Shown: positions 1-6,793, numbered from the stretch's first letter. The stretch: DNA of 14,608 nucleotides from DATKKX01 sp035542775 (GCA_035542775.1 DATKKX010000395.1:1-14608), one strand, 5' to 3'. Numbers and translations: made by a program. The notes: generated by a model from the letters alone, not told the origin.

Positions 1-150
1 TCGCTACTCGCACCAGCGGGTTGACTTACCGTGTTGTTGTTCGAGCCGCCAAACGGCAAAGCCCGCGTCCAGCGCTGGTTGTGATCGAACGATCCGAGCT
101 TCGTGCAAAATGTTGTCCGGGTCGGGCTCTGAAGGGTGCACGATCCGGCC
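1..150. other. Left-edge non-coding stretch
   Basis: No supported gene. The minus-strand frame that follows the SDR stop codon stays open for about 47 more codons, to a TAG near position 9, but it starts after a normal SDR C-terminus and shows no recognisable motif. Positions 8-19 carry a 12-mer (CTCGCACCAGCG) that also occurs in the 15-bp repeat array inside rlmI at 4491-4595. I see no clear terminator or promoter here. Confidence 0.4.
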
Positions 151-900
151 TCAGCGGTAGCCGCCCGTAATGTGCAGCGTCGCGCCGGTGATCCAGGCGG
201 AGTCGGGGGAGGCCAGGAAGACCGCGGCGGGGGCGATGTCCTGGGGCTGGCCGATACGGCCGAGCGGCGTCTGCGCCTCGACCCCTTTGCGGAAGTCGCT
301 CTCGGTGATGCCTTGGGCGTGCGTGCCCTCGGTCTCGATCATGCCGGGGTTGATCGCGTTGACCCGGATCTTGCGGGGACCGAGCTCCGCCGCGAGCGAC
401 CGGGTGATCGAGTCCACGGCGGCCTTGGTGGCGCTGTACACCGAGGCGTTCGGCGCGACCGACGTGGCGGCGACCGAGCTGATGTTCACGATGCTTCCGC
501 CGTCCGGGCCGAAGTACCGCAGCGCCTCCTGCGAGGCCAGAAGCAGCCCGAGCACGTTGAGGTCGAACTGCTTGTGGAAGTGCTCGGGCGTCACCTCGGC
601 CAGCGGCGAGAACTCATAGACGCCGGCGTTGTTCACCAGGATGTCGAGCCGGTTGTACGCCTTCTTCGTCTCGGCGAAGAGGCGTTTGATGTCTTCCTTG
701 CCGGTCATGTCGGCCTGCACGGCGACGGCCTTTCCACCCTTTCTGGTGATGTCGGCGACCACGCGGTCGGCGCTGGCCTTGCTGGAGGCGTAGTTCACCA
801 CCACGGCCGCTCCTTCGGCGGCCATCTGTTTGGCAATAGCGGCGCCGATGCCCTTGGAGGCACCGGTCACCACGGCGACTTTTCCATCAAGCTTTTTCAT
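151..900 (-). CDS. SDR-family NAD(P)-dependent oxidoreductase (FabG-like)
   Basis: A classical short-chain dehydrogenase/reductase of 249 residues, the usual length for the family, predicted to be cytosolic. Visible motifs are the Rossmann glycine motif TGASKGIG (residues 12-19), NNAG (90-93), the structural Asn in LNVLG (115), the catalytic Ser in NISS (141/142), and YxxxK with Tyr155 and Lys159. The protein ends in HITGGYR, a typical C-terminus. Overall it resembles 3-oxoacyl-ACP reductase and glucose 1-dehydrogenase type enzymes, but the substrate cannot be read from the sequence. No fatty-acid genes lie nearby, so a fabG role is unlikely. The ATG at 900 is preceded by a strong Shine-Dalgarno (TGAGGAG, about 8 nt upstream). 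The gene starts 33 nt after the NmrA-like gene on the same strand and is probably co-transcribed with it. Confidence 0.93.
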   Translation of the reverse strand: MKKLDGKVAVVTGASKGIGAAIAKQMAAEGAAVVVNYASSKASADRVVADITRKGGKAVAVQADMTGKEDIKRLFAETKKAYNRLDILVNNAGVYEFSPLAEVTPEHFHKQFDLNVLGLLLASQEALRYFGPDGGSIVNISSVAATSVAPNASVYSATKAAVDSITRSLAAELGPRKIRVNAINPGMIETEGTHAQGITESDFRKGVEAQTPLGRIGQPQDIAPAAVFLASPDSAWITGATLHITGGYR

Positions 901-933
901 GACACGACTCCTCAGGGCAGGTTGCCCACGTTC

Positions 934-1911
934 TTATTCCGACACCATTCGTGAGAGGCTCCCGTCAGCGTGGACCGACAGGTGCGGCTGTCGAGCATTT
1001 GCGAACAAGGCGGCATGACGGACGACAAAGTCACGCGCGCTGGTCGCCGGCCTTCCTGTGATCGCCTCGACGTCGTGGGTGAGGCGGTCATAACGGTTGG
1101 CGGCATGAAGCCGGGCCATGGTCGACAGGTGCTCGAACAGGTGGTTGGGCAGGTCGCGGCGGCGAAGCTCCCGGTCGCGCCATTCCTCGAACGGCACATC
1201 GACGTATGAGATCTTGCGGCCGAGGGCCTGTGAGTACTCCCGAGCTACGGCGTGCATGTCCTGCGAGCGCGGCCCGGTCAGCTCGTAGACCTTGCCGACG
1301 TGGGCGGCCGGGCTTGCCAGGATGGCCGTAGCGACCTCCGCCACGTCCTGCGCGTCAACCGGGGATGTCCGGCCGGCGCCGAAGGGCAAGCGGATCGTGG
1401 CGTCCCTGGCGATCGATTCCGCTGCCCAGGCCAGGAAGAAGGGGTTCTGGAGAAAGACCGTGGCCCGCAAATGCACGACGGGCAGGCCGGACCAGTTCAA
1501 CACCTGCTCGGCCAGCCAATGGTGCCGCTGCTGGGGCGAGTCGGTCATAGTGGTCAGGCTCATTTGCGACACGGTCATCTGGGAGATGTTGACGAACACC
1601 TCCAGATCGCCACGTTGGCGGGCCACGGCGGCGGTAGTGACCGTCGCCTCCAGGTACGGCGCGGAAACGCTCATGCCGAAATACATGCGCCGGCAGCCGG
1701 TCAACGCTCGGGCTACGTCCCCGGCCCGCGTAAGGTCGCCGACCACGACCTCGGCGCCGATGCCGCGGAGGGCGTCGGCACGTTCATCTTCGCGATGGAC
1801 CAGGGCTCGCACGGGCAGTTCTCGGCGGCGGAGCATCCCCACGATAGTACCGCCGACTCCGCCCACGCGGCCGGTAGCGCCTGTTACCAGAATGGTTCCC
1901 CCGGTCCCCAT
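934..1911 (-). CDS. NmrA-like NAD(P)-binding protein
   Basis: A 325-residue atypical SDR of the NmrA / QOR2-like type. The N-terminus carries a beta-strand and dinucleotide motif, GATGRVG (residues 11-17). It is followed by the family pattern in which a second strand gives way to GDLTR (about 58-62), and VNISQMT stands at the usual SDR Ser position. There is no convincing YxxxK, as is common in the regulatory or quinone-reductase-like members. The C-terminal pattern TGRPATSARDFVVRHAALF matches the conserved end of NmrA-family proteins. The substrate is unknown: it may sense NADP/NAPQ ratios or reduce quinone-like or carbonyl compounds. The ATG at 1911 has no good Shine-Dalgarno. Its stop lies 33 nt before the SDR gene, which suggests a two-gene reductase transcript. 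Confidence 0.88.
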   Translation of the reverse strand: MGTGGTILVTGATGRVGGVGGTIVGMLRRRELPVRALVHREDERADALRGIGAEVVVGDLTRAGDVARALTGCRRMYFGMSVSAPYLEATVTTAAVARQRGDLEVFVNISQMTVSQMSLTTMTDSPQQRHHWLAEQVLNWSGLPVVHLRATVFLQNPFFLAWAAESIARDATIRLPFGAGRTSPVDAQDVAEVATAILASPAAHVGKVYELTGPRSQDMHAVAREYSQALGRKISYVDVPFEEWRDRELRRRDLPNHLFEHLSTMARLHAANRYDRLTHDVEAITGRPATSARDFVVRHAALFANARQPHLSVHADGSLSRMVSE

Positions 1912-2122
1912 GACTGTGCGTCAAAGCCGGCAGTCGCCCGATCACGGTGCCCGCCCGCACCGCCGGAGTGCTTTGGGCTATTGTAGTGCCCGATCTATGG
2001 CACGGGGGTACAGGCACCTCGCGGCGGGCTTTTCTTGATGGTGCTCAGCTCGGAGCCAGTCCCCTTTTGCCACGGATTGGAGAGGATGTTCGGGCGCGAA
2101 TGTCCGGGGGGTGCTGCTTCAC

Positions 2123-2149
2123 CACGAAGATCGCGAAGGGCACGAAGAG
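2123..2149. repeat. Three 9-bp CACGAAG-type tandem units
   Basis: Three adjacent 9-bp units are visible: CACGAAGAT, CGCGAAGGG and CACGAAGAG. Intergenic strings of 'CACGAAG + 2 nt' are familiar to me from planctomycete and verrucomicrobial genomes, where they recur at many loci. That familiarity is recall, not a search. The array sits next to a GC-rich hairpin (2160-2176), so the two may be parts of one dispersed intergenic element. Confidence 0.55.
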
Positions 2150-2159
2150 AGTAGAAGGT

Positions 2160-2176
2160 GGCGGGTGGAACCCGCC
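2160..2176 (-). terminator. GC-rich hairpin directly after the acyltransferase-like gene
   Basis: A perfect inverted repeat, GGCGGGT / ACCCGCC, with a 3-nt loop abuts the stop codon at 2177-2179. A U-rich tail is missing, so it could be a weak or Rho-assisted terminator, a transcript-end stabiliser, or part of the neighbouring intergenic repeat. Confidence 0.4.
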
Positions 2177-3586
2177 CTACGGGCTGCCGAGCACTTCTTC
2201 CTCGATGAGCTGGGCGTAGCGGTGGGCGAGATCGTCGGGGATGGCGGGGCGATTCCAGGTCAGGGAGAGGTTGAGGCGATCGGCGAATCGGCTGAAGACC
2301 GGGTTCCAGCCGGGGGGGGAGCCGAGGGGGCCGCCGCCCCAGAAGTTGAGGACTTTCAAGCCGGCGAAGGATCGGATTGGCGGGGTGATCTCGCCGTAGA
2401 AGGAGAAGCCGGACATCAGCGACTCAAAGCCCATCGGCAGCCGGAGGAGCAAATCGTAGAGCCTGACGCGGGAGAATGAGGCCGCCCAGACCACGGCCCA
2501 TTGGGCCAAGTGGCCCTGGGTGGTGCGGTAGGACTCGAGCTGTCGGACGATCTCTTCCCCAATGGCTCGCGTGTCGCCGGCCGTGTTGCGCCCGATGCGA
2601 AGGACGGGCGAAACGAGGTAGTTGCCGGGGATGGGGCGAATCCGGAGCGTCTGTTCCAACGAAGGTCGCATCGGAAACGTGATCAGGTAGGCGTCGGTCT
2701 GGATGCCGCGCTCGCCGTAGATGCGATGCAGGGCGCGGACCACACAGGCGGCCAGGTGTCGGGCATAAAGCGCGGGGCCGGGCGGCGTCACGCGCTTGGC
2801 GTTGGCCTGGATCGCGGCCACCTGTGACGGCTCCCAGAGGCGGTGCGTCAGGCCGAACGATTCCAGGATCACTCGGCGGTCAGGCAAGATCGGGCGAAGC
2901 ACAGGGCGTTCGCCTGTCGCCGGCCGTGAGAAACCGCGTCGAAAGAGGCGGAGGCGCTGGGCGAGCGAGTGTCCGGCGAGGACGTCGATGGCCTGATCGT
3001 CCGGCGGCACGGGCGGCTGGAGCGGGACGGTCGGTGATGACTGGTGCATGTCGGGTCGGTTTGGCCCCAGGAGAATCTGTGATTGCCGCGAGATTTCCAG
3101 GAGCAGCCATTGGGCCCCTTCGGCATCCATCATCAGGTGCGGCCAGGTGATGCGGAAGCGGGTGCGATCGCCGGGCAGGGCGTATTGTTCGAGGCGCACT
3201 TGCGGGCCGGTGGCGAGATTCCAGTGGAAGTGATAGCGCTGGCGGCAGAGTTGCTCGACGCGGTCGTGCCCGTCGGGGGCGGAGTGGAGGTCGTCGCAGG
3301 TGAAGGCCTCGGCGGCGGCGCGGCGGGCGGCGGCGTCGGGCGAGCGGGGGATTCTCCAGGATGGCCGGCCGGTGAGGATGGAGACTTTCAGCGGGGCGAT
3401 AGTCACGGGATGGGCGGCCATGGCGGCGGCGAGGGCCTCGCGGACGAGGTCCGGGTCGGCGTGGCCCTCGGCATCCAGCATCATGTAGGCGAGGTTGCCC
3501 GCACGGGTGGTTCGCTCGAGCATGCGATGATGCGCGTAGTAGAGGTAATCGCAGGGGTTCAGGGGGATGCGGCGGGAGAGGGTCAT
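2177..3586 (-). CDS. Condensation/acyltransferase-superfamily protein
   Basis: About 469 residues from the ATG at 3586. I recognise the CoA-dependent acyltransferase / condensation-domain superfamily, which also holds WS/DGAT and alcohol acetyltransferases. The signature is a WPHLMMDAEG segment in which His150 and Asp154 form the HxxxD core of the usual HHxxxDG motif. It is preceded by the expected N-terminal half, with an early region like 'LNPCDYLYY...', then acyl-acceptor helices and RFRITWPH. The second motif half, NYLVSPVLRI, and a C-terminal region near LNLSLTWN fit the second lobe. The first His of HHxxxDG is Pro, and Asp and Gly are separated by two residues, so the protein is divergent. 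Substrates are unknown: ester, lipid or peptide-like transfer are all possible. A GTG at 3682 would add 32 residues of poor character. The chosen ATG has a modest GAGG about 11 nt upstream. Confidence 0.72.
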   Translation of the reverse strand: MTLSRRIPLNPCDYLYYAHHRMLERTTRAGNLAYMMLDAEGHADPDLVREALAAAMAAHPVTIAPLKVSILTGRPSWRIPRSPDAAARRAAAEAFTCDDLHSAPDGHDRVEQLCRQRYHFHWNLATGPQVRLEQYALPGDRTRFRITWPHLMMDAEGAQWLLLEISRQSQILLGPNRPDMHQSSPTVPLQPPVPPDDQAIDVLAGHSLAQRLRLFRRGFSRPATGERPVLRPILPDRRVILESFGLTHRLWEPSQVAAIQANAKRVTPPGPALYARHLAACVVRALHRIYGERGIQTDAYLITFPMRPSLEQTLRIRPIPGNYLVSPVLRIGRNTAGDTRAIGEEIVRQLESYRTTQGHLAQWAVVWAASFSRVRLYDLLLRLPMGFESLMSGFSFYGEITPPIRSFAGLKVLNFWGGGPLGSPPGWNPVFSRFADRLNLSLTWNRPAIPDDLAHRYAQLIEEEVLGSP

Positions 3587-3809
3587 CGGCAAAGCTGCCT
3601 CGGGGGGTGCGGGAATCCCGGCGCGCCGGGATCGCACCAGGACCACATGATCGCCGTGCTCGCCATTTCGGATGAGAATCACGCGGTCGCAGGACGACGT
3701 TACGTCACCAGGCTGCCGGTGAGGGCACCGGCACCACTTCGCGGGCCGGATTCTCTTAGCAGCGGCTCACGAGCGCCGAAGTATTCGCGGGAGCGAGTCG
3801 CTTGGCAAG
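3587..3809. other. Intergenic region between rlmI and the acyltransferase-like gene
   Basis: This 223-nt gap contains a perfect hairpin (3714-3733, 8-bp stem TGCCGGTG / CACCGGCA, 4-nt loop) 77 nt downstream of the rlmI stop. It also contains a perfect 11-bp inverted repeat, GACGT-T-ACGTC (3696-3706). The hairpin has no U-tract. The short palindrome has the look of an operator half-site pair ahead of the acyltransferase-like gene, but no -10/-35 pair was convincing. No gene is seen. Confidence 0.4.
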
Positions 3810-5123
3810 TCACAGCAACCGCAGCCAGGCGGCTTTCAAGTAGGCGGACTCGGGGCAGCGAGGGCTGACGGGGTGGTCGGGGGCGGCGCCGGTGACGTCG
3901 AGGATCTGGCTTTGCCGGCCGGCTATGCGGGCGGCGCCGACGACGAGGGAGACGAAATCGTCGCGGCCGAGGGCGCCGCTGCACGAGCACGTGAGCAGGA
4001 GGCCACCGGGCTTGACCAGTGAGGCGGCCAGGCGGTTGAGGTCGAAGTACTTGTTGCGGCCTTCGCCCATGTCGTTGCGGCCGAAGATCAGCTTGGGCGG
4101 GTCCAGGACCACGATTTCGTACTTGGTTCCATTGGTTTGCATCTGCCGCATGTAGGCGAAGGCGTCGGCATGGACGGTGTTGATGCGGACCTGGTTGAGG
4201 TTGGCGTTTCGCCGGGCCATTTCCACGGCCTCTTCGTCGAGATCGACGCAGGTGACGTTGTTGGCTCCGCCGAGGACTTTGGCGCAAATGCCGAAACCGC
4301 CGCTGTAGCAGCACGCGTCCAGCACGTCGGCGTCGCGGGCGAAGCTCGCCAGCCGCCGGCGGTTGTCGCGCTGGTCGCAGAAGAAACCGGTCTTGTGGCC
4401 CGCGGCGAACTCGACCCGGAAGCGGACGCCGTTTTCGGCGATGTTGACCGCATTGGGCATGGCGGGGGAGCGGATGGTGGGTGCGAGAAGGGATTCTCGC
4501 ACCAGCGACTCTCGCACCAGCGATTCTCGCACCAGCGACTCTCGCGCCAGCGATTCTCGCACCAGCGACTCTGGCGCCAGCGGTTCTTGCACCAGCTTGT
4601 CGAATTCCTCCTGGCGCTGTGCCCGTTCGTCGAAGCACACCAGGTGGTGTTGCGTGCCGGCGGATTGGTGCAGGATGGGGAGCAGCTCCGGGATTTGCCG
4701 CCAGATGCCCAGGCTGAAGATCTCGATGGAGAGCGTATCGGCGTAGCGATCGACGATCAGGCCGCTGAGGTCGTCGCCCTCGGCGTGAATGAGGCGGCAG
4801 GCGTTGGTGGAGTCATTCAGACGGAGCACTTTTGTGCGGAGTGTGAGGGCGCGATCGATGGCGCGGCGCCAGAAGGACTGGTCGATGGGCGTCTGGTCGA
4901 AATTCAGCATTCTAAGCGTGATGAGGGAACGCGGGTTGTACAGGCCGTGGCCGAAGAGGGCGCCGTGCTTGTCGTAGACGGCGACACAATCGCCCGGCCG
5001 GGCGTCGGGGGAGACTTCACCGATCATGCGTTTGTAGATGAAAGTGGCGAAAGCGGCGGAACGGAGCTTGACCCAGGGCTGGTCGGCGCGGGTGGGGGGC
5101 GAGTGGGAGGCGGGTTCGGACAT
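3810..5123 (-). CDS. rlmI: Class I SAM-dependent rRNA methyltransferase, RlmI-like (23S rRNA m5C)
   Basis: 437 residues, against about 396 for E. coli RlmI. An N-terminal PUA-type RNA-binding domain (about 16-75, with VKLRSAAFATFIYKRMIGEV and the HGLYNPRS region) is followed by the EEHEAD-like middle domain (EGDDLSGLIVDRY, about 115-127). The C-terminal Rossmann methyltransferase has TGFFCDQRDNR (245-255), motif I DACCYSGGFG, VDLDEEAV, DPPK (341-344), and TCSCSG with the candidate catalytic cysteines 379/381. It is expected to methylate 23S rRNA (C1962-equivalent) at carbon 5. Residues 177-211, in the linker between the middle and catalytic domains, are seven tandem pentapeptides (consensus LVRES) from a 15-bp DNA repeat; these explain most of the extra length. 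A GTG at 5243 is the alternative start, but the ATG at 5123 sits just behind a TATAAT box and gives the normal RlmI N-terminus. Confidence 0.9.
   Translation of the reverse strand: MSEPASHSPPTRADQPWVKLRSAAFATFIYKRMIGEVSPDARPGDCVAVYDKHGALFGHGLYNPRSLITLRMLNFDQTPIDQSFWRRAIDRALTLRTKVLRLNDSTNACRLIHAEGDDLSGLIVDRYADTLSIEIFSLGIWRQIPELLPILHQSAGTQHHLVCFDERAQRQEEFDKLVQEPLAPESLVRESLARESLVRESLVRESLVRESLLAPTIRSPAMPNAVNIAENGVRFRVEFAAGHKTGFFCDQRDNRRRLASFARDADVLDACCYSGGFGICAKVLGGANNVTCVDLDEEAVEMARRNANLNQVRINTVHADAFAYMRQMQTNGTKYEIVVLDPPKLIFGRNDMGEGRNKYFDLNRLAASLVKPGGLLLTCSCSGALGRDDFVSLVVGAARIAGRQSQILDVTGAAPDHPVSPRCPESAYLKAAWLRLL
4480..4503. other. 10-bp perfect hairpin at the end of the rlmI repeat array
   Basis: The arms GGTGCGAGAA (4480-4489) and TTCTCGCACC (4494-4503) are perfect inverted copies separated by 4 nt. 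The right arm belongs to the last 15-bp repeat unit and the left arm is the same motif in reverse orientation, so the array ends in an inverted copy. In the rlmI mRNA this would be a very stable stem-loop inside the coding region. Confidence 0.8.
4491..4595. repeat. 15-bp in-frame minisatellite, seven units
   Basis: Seven contiguous 15-bp units have the plus-strand consensus CGAYTCTCGCACCAG. On the coding (minus) strand they read LVQEP, LAPES, LVRES, LARES and three LVRES. The units nearest the 5' end of rlmI are the most diverged, and those towards its 3' end are nearly identical. The array is in frame and leaves RlmI intact. There are no spacers, so it is not a CRISPR. Confidence 0.92.
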
Positions 5124-5130
5124 GGGGCTG

Positions 5131-5136
5131 ATTATA
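5131..5136 (-). promoter_or_regulatory. TATAAT -10 box of rlmI, leaderless geometry
   Basis: A perfect TATAAT on the minus strand lies 7 nt before the rlmI ATG at 5123, so transcription would begin at or within a base of the start codon. No good -35 hexamer is present at 16-18 nt. Nor is there a Shine-Dalgarno, which agrees with a leaderless mRNA. Confidence 0.5.
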
Positions 5137-5221
5137 CGGGGAAACCGGACGCTGACGCAGGGCGCTGGAACTTCGGCGAGGCGGGACCACGAGGATGCAA
5201 GATCGCCACGGCACGGAAAGG

Positions 5222-5249
5222 GGCGCCAGAATCTTCCTGGCACCTTTTT
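5222..5249 (-). terminator. Hairpin between the CPBP gene and rlmI
   Basis: Read on the minus strand, the stop codon of the CPBP gene runs into AAAA. Then comes the stem GGTGCCAG / CTGGCGCC (8 bp with one G-U) with a 7-nt loop, and then CCTTTCC. This is a plausible intrinsic terminator with a weak U-tract. On the plus strand the same hairpin has one C-A mismatch and is followed by five Ts, but no plus-strand gene needs it. Confidence 0.5.
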
Positions 5250-6034
5250 CAGGGCATGGCGAAGGCGATGATGTCATAGAAGACGTGGCAGCCGACGGCC
5301 AGGCCGAAGCCACGCACGACGAAGACGGCGGCCAGGTAGGCCCCGGCGGCGGCACGAAAGGCGAATTCGCTGGACGACCAGCCGTCGGCTCCGACGGGCG
5401 CGTAGTGGTGCGCCGCGAACATCAAGGAGGACAGAATGACGGTCAGGGCGATGCCCGGCGTCTGCTTGAGGCCTCCAATGTCGATCAGCAGGACGGTCAG
5501 CAGGGTGACGATGATGAGCCGGAAGACCAGCTCCTCATAAATTCCGGCCCCCACGCTGAGGAGCAGGTTGTCGAATGCGGAAGTGCCCGGCACCAGTACG
5601 CCGGACAAGGCGCTGGATCTGCGGATCAGCTCGTTGAGGAGCAGGAGGGGCATGGCCAGGAGGATGCTCTCGCCGGCCATTCCGACGAGATAGTGCCAGG
5701 AGAACCTCCAGGGATAGTCGGAGACGATTTGCCAGATGAGCAGGACGACGACGACTGCGATGCCCGGCAGGTAGAGTCCCTTGACACCGAACAGGCTGAA
5801 GAACCACTGGAGCAATTGTCGCGCCGCGAGACCGGGCTGTTCCTCGATGGGGGTCTGGCCGTGGAGGAGGGCCATGCCGATTTCATAGGCCAGGACGAGA
5901 GGCAACAGGAAGACGAGGCACTGAAGGGGCCTGTGAGTCACATCCCAATAGTTGTCGGAGAGGAGCTCGCGCTTCTTCCGATGGCGCTTGGTCTGCGTCT
6001 TGGGGGCCTTCCTTGTAGCCTGGCGGCTGACCAT
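5249..6034 (-). CDS. CPBP-family intramembrane metalloprotease (Abi/CAAX protease-like)
   Basis: 261 residues with a strongly basic N-terminus (about 8-22) and roughly six to seven hydrophobic segments. The three family motifs are present: EExxxR in YEELVFR (Glu167, Glu168, Arg172), FxxxH in LMFAAHH (Phe206, His210), and HxxxD in CHVFYDI (His250, Asp254). These form the metal site of the CPBP (type II CAAX prenyl protease / glutamic-type) family, which cleaves within membranes. In bacteria, members are linked to peptide maturation, self-immunity or unknown roles, and no bacteriocin cluster is visible here. The ATG at 6034 was chosen because the longer open frame upstream (to about 6694) runs antisense through the glycosylase gene and has no membrane or protease character. 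It diverges from the glycosylase across an 84-nt gap. Confidence 0.88.
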   Translation of the reverse strand: MVSRQATRKAPKTQTKRHRKKRELLSDNYWDVTHRPLQCLVFLLPLVLAYEIGMALLHGQTPIEEQPGLAARQLLQWFFSLFGVKGLYLPGIAVVVVLLIWQIVSDYPWRFSWHYLVGMAGESILLAMPLLLLNELIRRSSALSGVLVPGTSAFDNLLLSVGAGIYEELVFRLIIVTLLTVLLIDIGGLKQTPGIALTVILSSLMFAAHHYAPVGADGWSSSEFAFRAAAGAYLAAVFVVRGFGLAVGCHVFYDIIAFAMP

Positions 6035-6118
6035 GCGCGTATGATTACCATGCAAGCTGCGCGGCCGCAATGAAGTTCGGTGGGGCGGCCGACGGATCAG
6101 CAGGGAGTATGACCGGGC

Positions 6119-6793
6119 ATGCACACTTCGTCGAAGGCCGGCACCGAGTTGATGAAGTTCTACAAGGCGCTTCATGAAGCCTACGGTCCGCAGGGCTGGT
6201 GGCCGGGCGACACGCCCACGGAAATCGCGATCGGGGCGATCCTGGTTCAGAACACCAACTGGCAAAATGTGGAAAAGGCGATCGCCCGGTTGCGCGACGC
6301 GGGCATGCTCAATTGGCAGGCGCTGTACAAGGTGCGGATGGGCGAGCTGGCCGAGCTGATCCGGCCGGCGGGGTATTACCAGGTCAAGGCGAGACGGCTG
6401 AAGAACCTGGTCACCTGGCTGTGCGAGCAACACGGCGGCGATCTGGAGAATCTCCGGGCATTGCCTCTGGCGGAGCTGCGGGAGCAACTCCTGGCCGTTA
6501 ACGGGATCGGGCCGGAAACGGCCGACTCGATTCTGCTTTATGCCCTCGATCGCCCCACTTTTGTCGTGGACACGTACACGGCGCGGGTAACCCGGCGGCA
6601 CGGGCTGATCGACGGAGAGGCGGATTACTATCAGTTGAAATCGCTTTTCGAGGACAACCTGCCCGACGACGTGGGGCTGTTCAACGAGTATCACGCCCTT
6701 CTAGTGGCTGTTGGCAAACGCCATTGCCGCCCGACGGCGCGATGTAGCGGGTGTCCGCTCGAAGCTTTCGAGCATGACGTCGAATCCCGGTGA
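6119..6793 (+). CDS. Endonuclease III-related HhH-GPD DNA glycosylase (COG2231-like)
   Basis: 224 residues of the endonuclease III fold, closest in style to the 'protein related to endonuclease III' group and MagIII-type enzymes: WWPGDTPTEIAIGAILVQNTNWQNVEKAI, then a helix-hairpin-helix VNGIGPETA (127-135), then FVVDTYTARV. The catalytic Asp is Asp151, matching Asp138 of E. coli Nth with the same 18-residue spacing. The lyase Lys120 is replaced by Glu133, so a monofunctional base-excision glycosylase without beta-lyase activity is expected. Near the C-terminus Cys203, Cys209 and Cys212 resemble the 4Fe-4S loop, but the fourth position is Glu218. The damaged base cannot be predicted, though 3-methyladenine is one possibility. 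The ATG at 6119 keeps the full N-terminal helix; an internal ATG (6152) is the alternative. No strong Shine-Dalgarno precedes it. Confidence 0.87.
   Translation: MHTSSKAGTELMKFYKALHEAYGPQGWWPGDTPTEIAIGAILVQNTNWQNVEKAIARLRDAGMLNWQALYKVRMGELAELIRPAGYYQVKARRLKNLVTWLCEQHGGDLENLRALPLAELREQLLAVNGIGPETADSILLYALDRPTFVVDTYTARVTRRHGLIDGEADYYQLKSLFEDNLPDDVGLFNEYHALLVAVGKRHCRPTARCSGCPLEAFEHDVESR

Larger units (their letters stand above)
1912..2176. other. Intergenic region upstream of the NmrA-like gene
   Basis: This 265-nt gap holds the 3' hairpin of the acyltransferase-like gene (2160-2176) and a short CACGAAG repeat (2123-2149). A TACAAT box on the minus strand (1980-1985) could be a -10 for the NmrA-like gene, but no matching -35 element is seen. 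No small gene is supported. Confidence 0.45.

Noticed and set aside
9..150. Open frame in register after the SDR stop codon (possible read-through)
   Set aside because: The SDR ends with its normal C-terminus, the extension has no motif, and about 47 open codons is unremarkable at this GC content.
151..1911. SDR plus NmrA-like pair as a natural-product or catabolic cluster
   Set aside because: Both are common single reductase types and no third enzyme, transporter or regulator supports a pathway.
4491..4595. CRISPR-like array
   Set aside because: The units are contiguous with no spacers, 15 bp long, and translate in frame within RlmI.
3700..4638. Minus-strand frame with AGARV/AGARI repeats and Arg-rich tail
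   Set aside because: A shifted reading of rlmI and its 15-bp repeats, not a collagen-like or RGG protein.
4137..5279. 380-codon plus-strand frame
   Set aside because: It is the reverse strand of rlmI. The repeat array lacks stops in several frames, which inflates such frames.
5249..6034. CPBP protease as an abortive-infection or bacteriocin-immunity system
   Set aside because: Neighbours are rRNA methylation and DNA repair genes; no toxin, precursor peptide or ABC exporter is present.
6035..6694. Minus-strand frame extending the CPBP gene by about 220 codons
   Set aside because: It runs antisense through the clearly coding glycosylase, is Arg/Pro/Gln-rich, and the CPBP family normally begins near the ATG at 6034.
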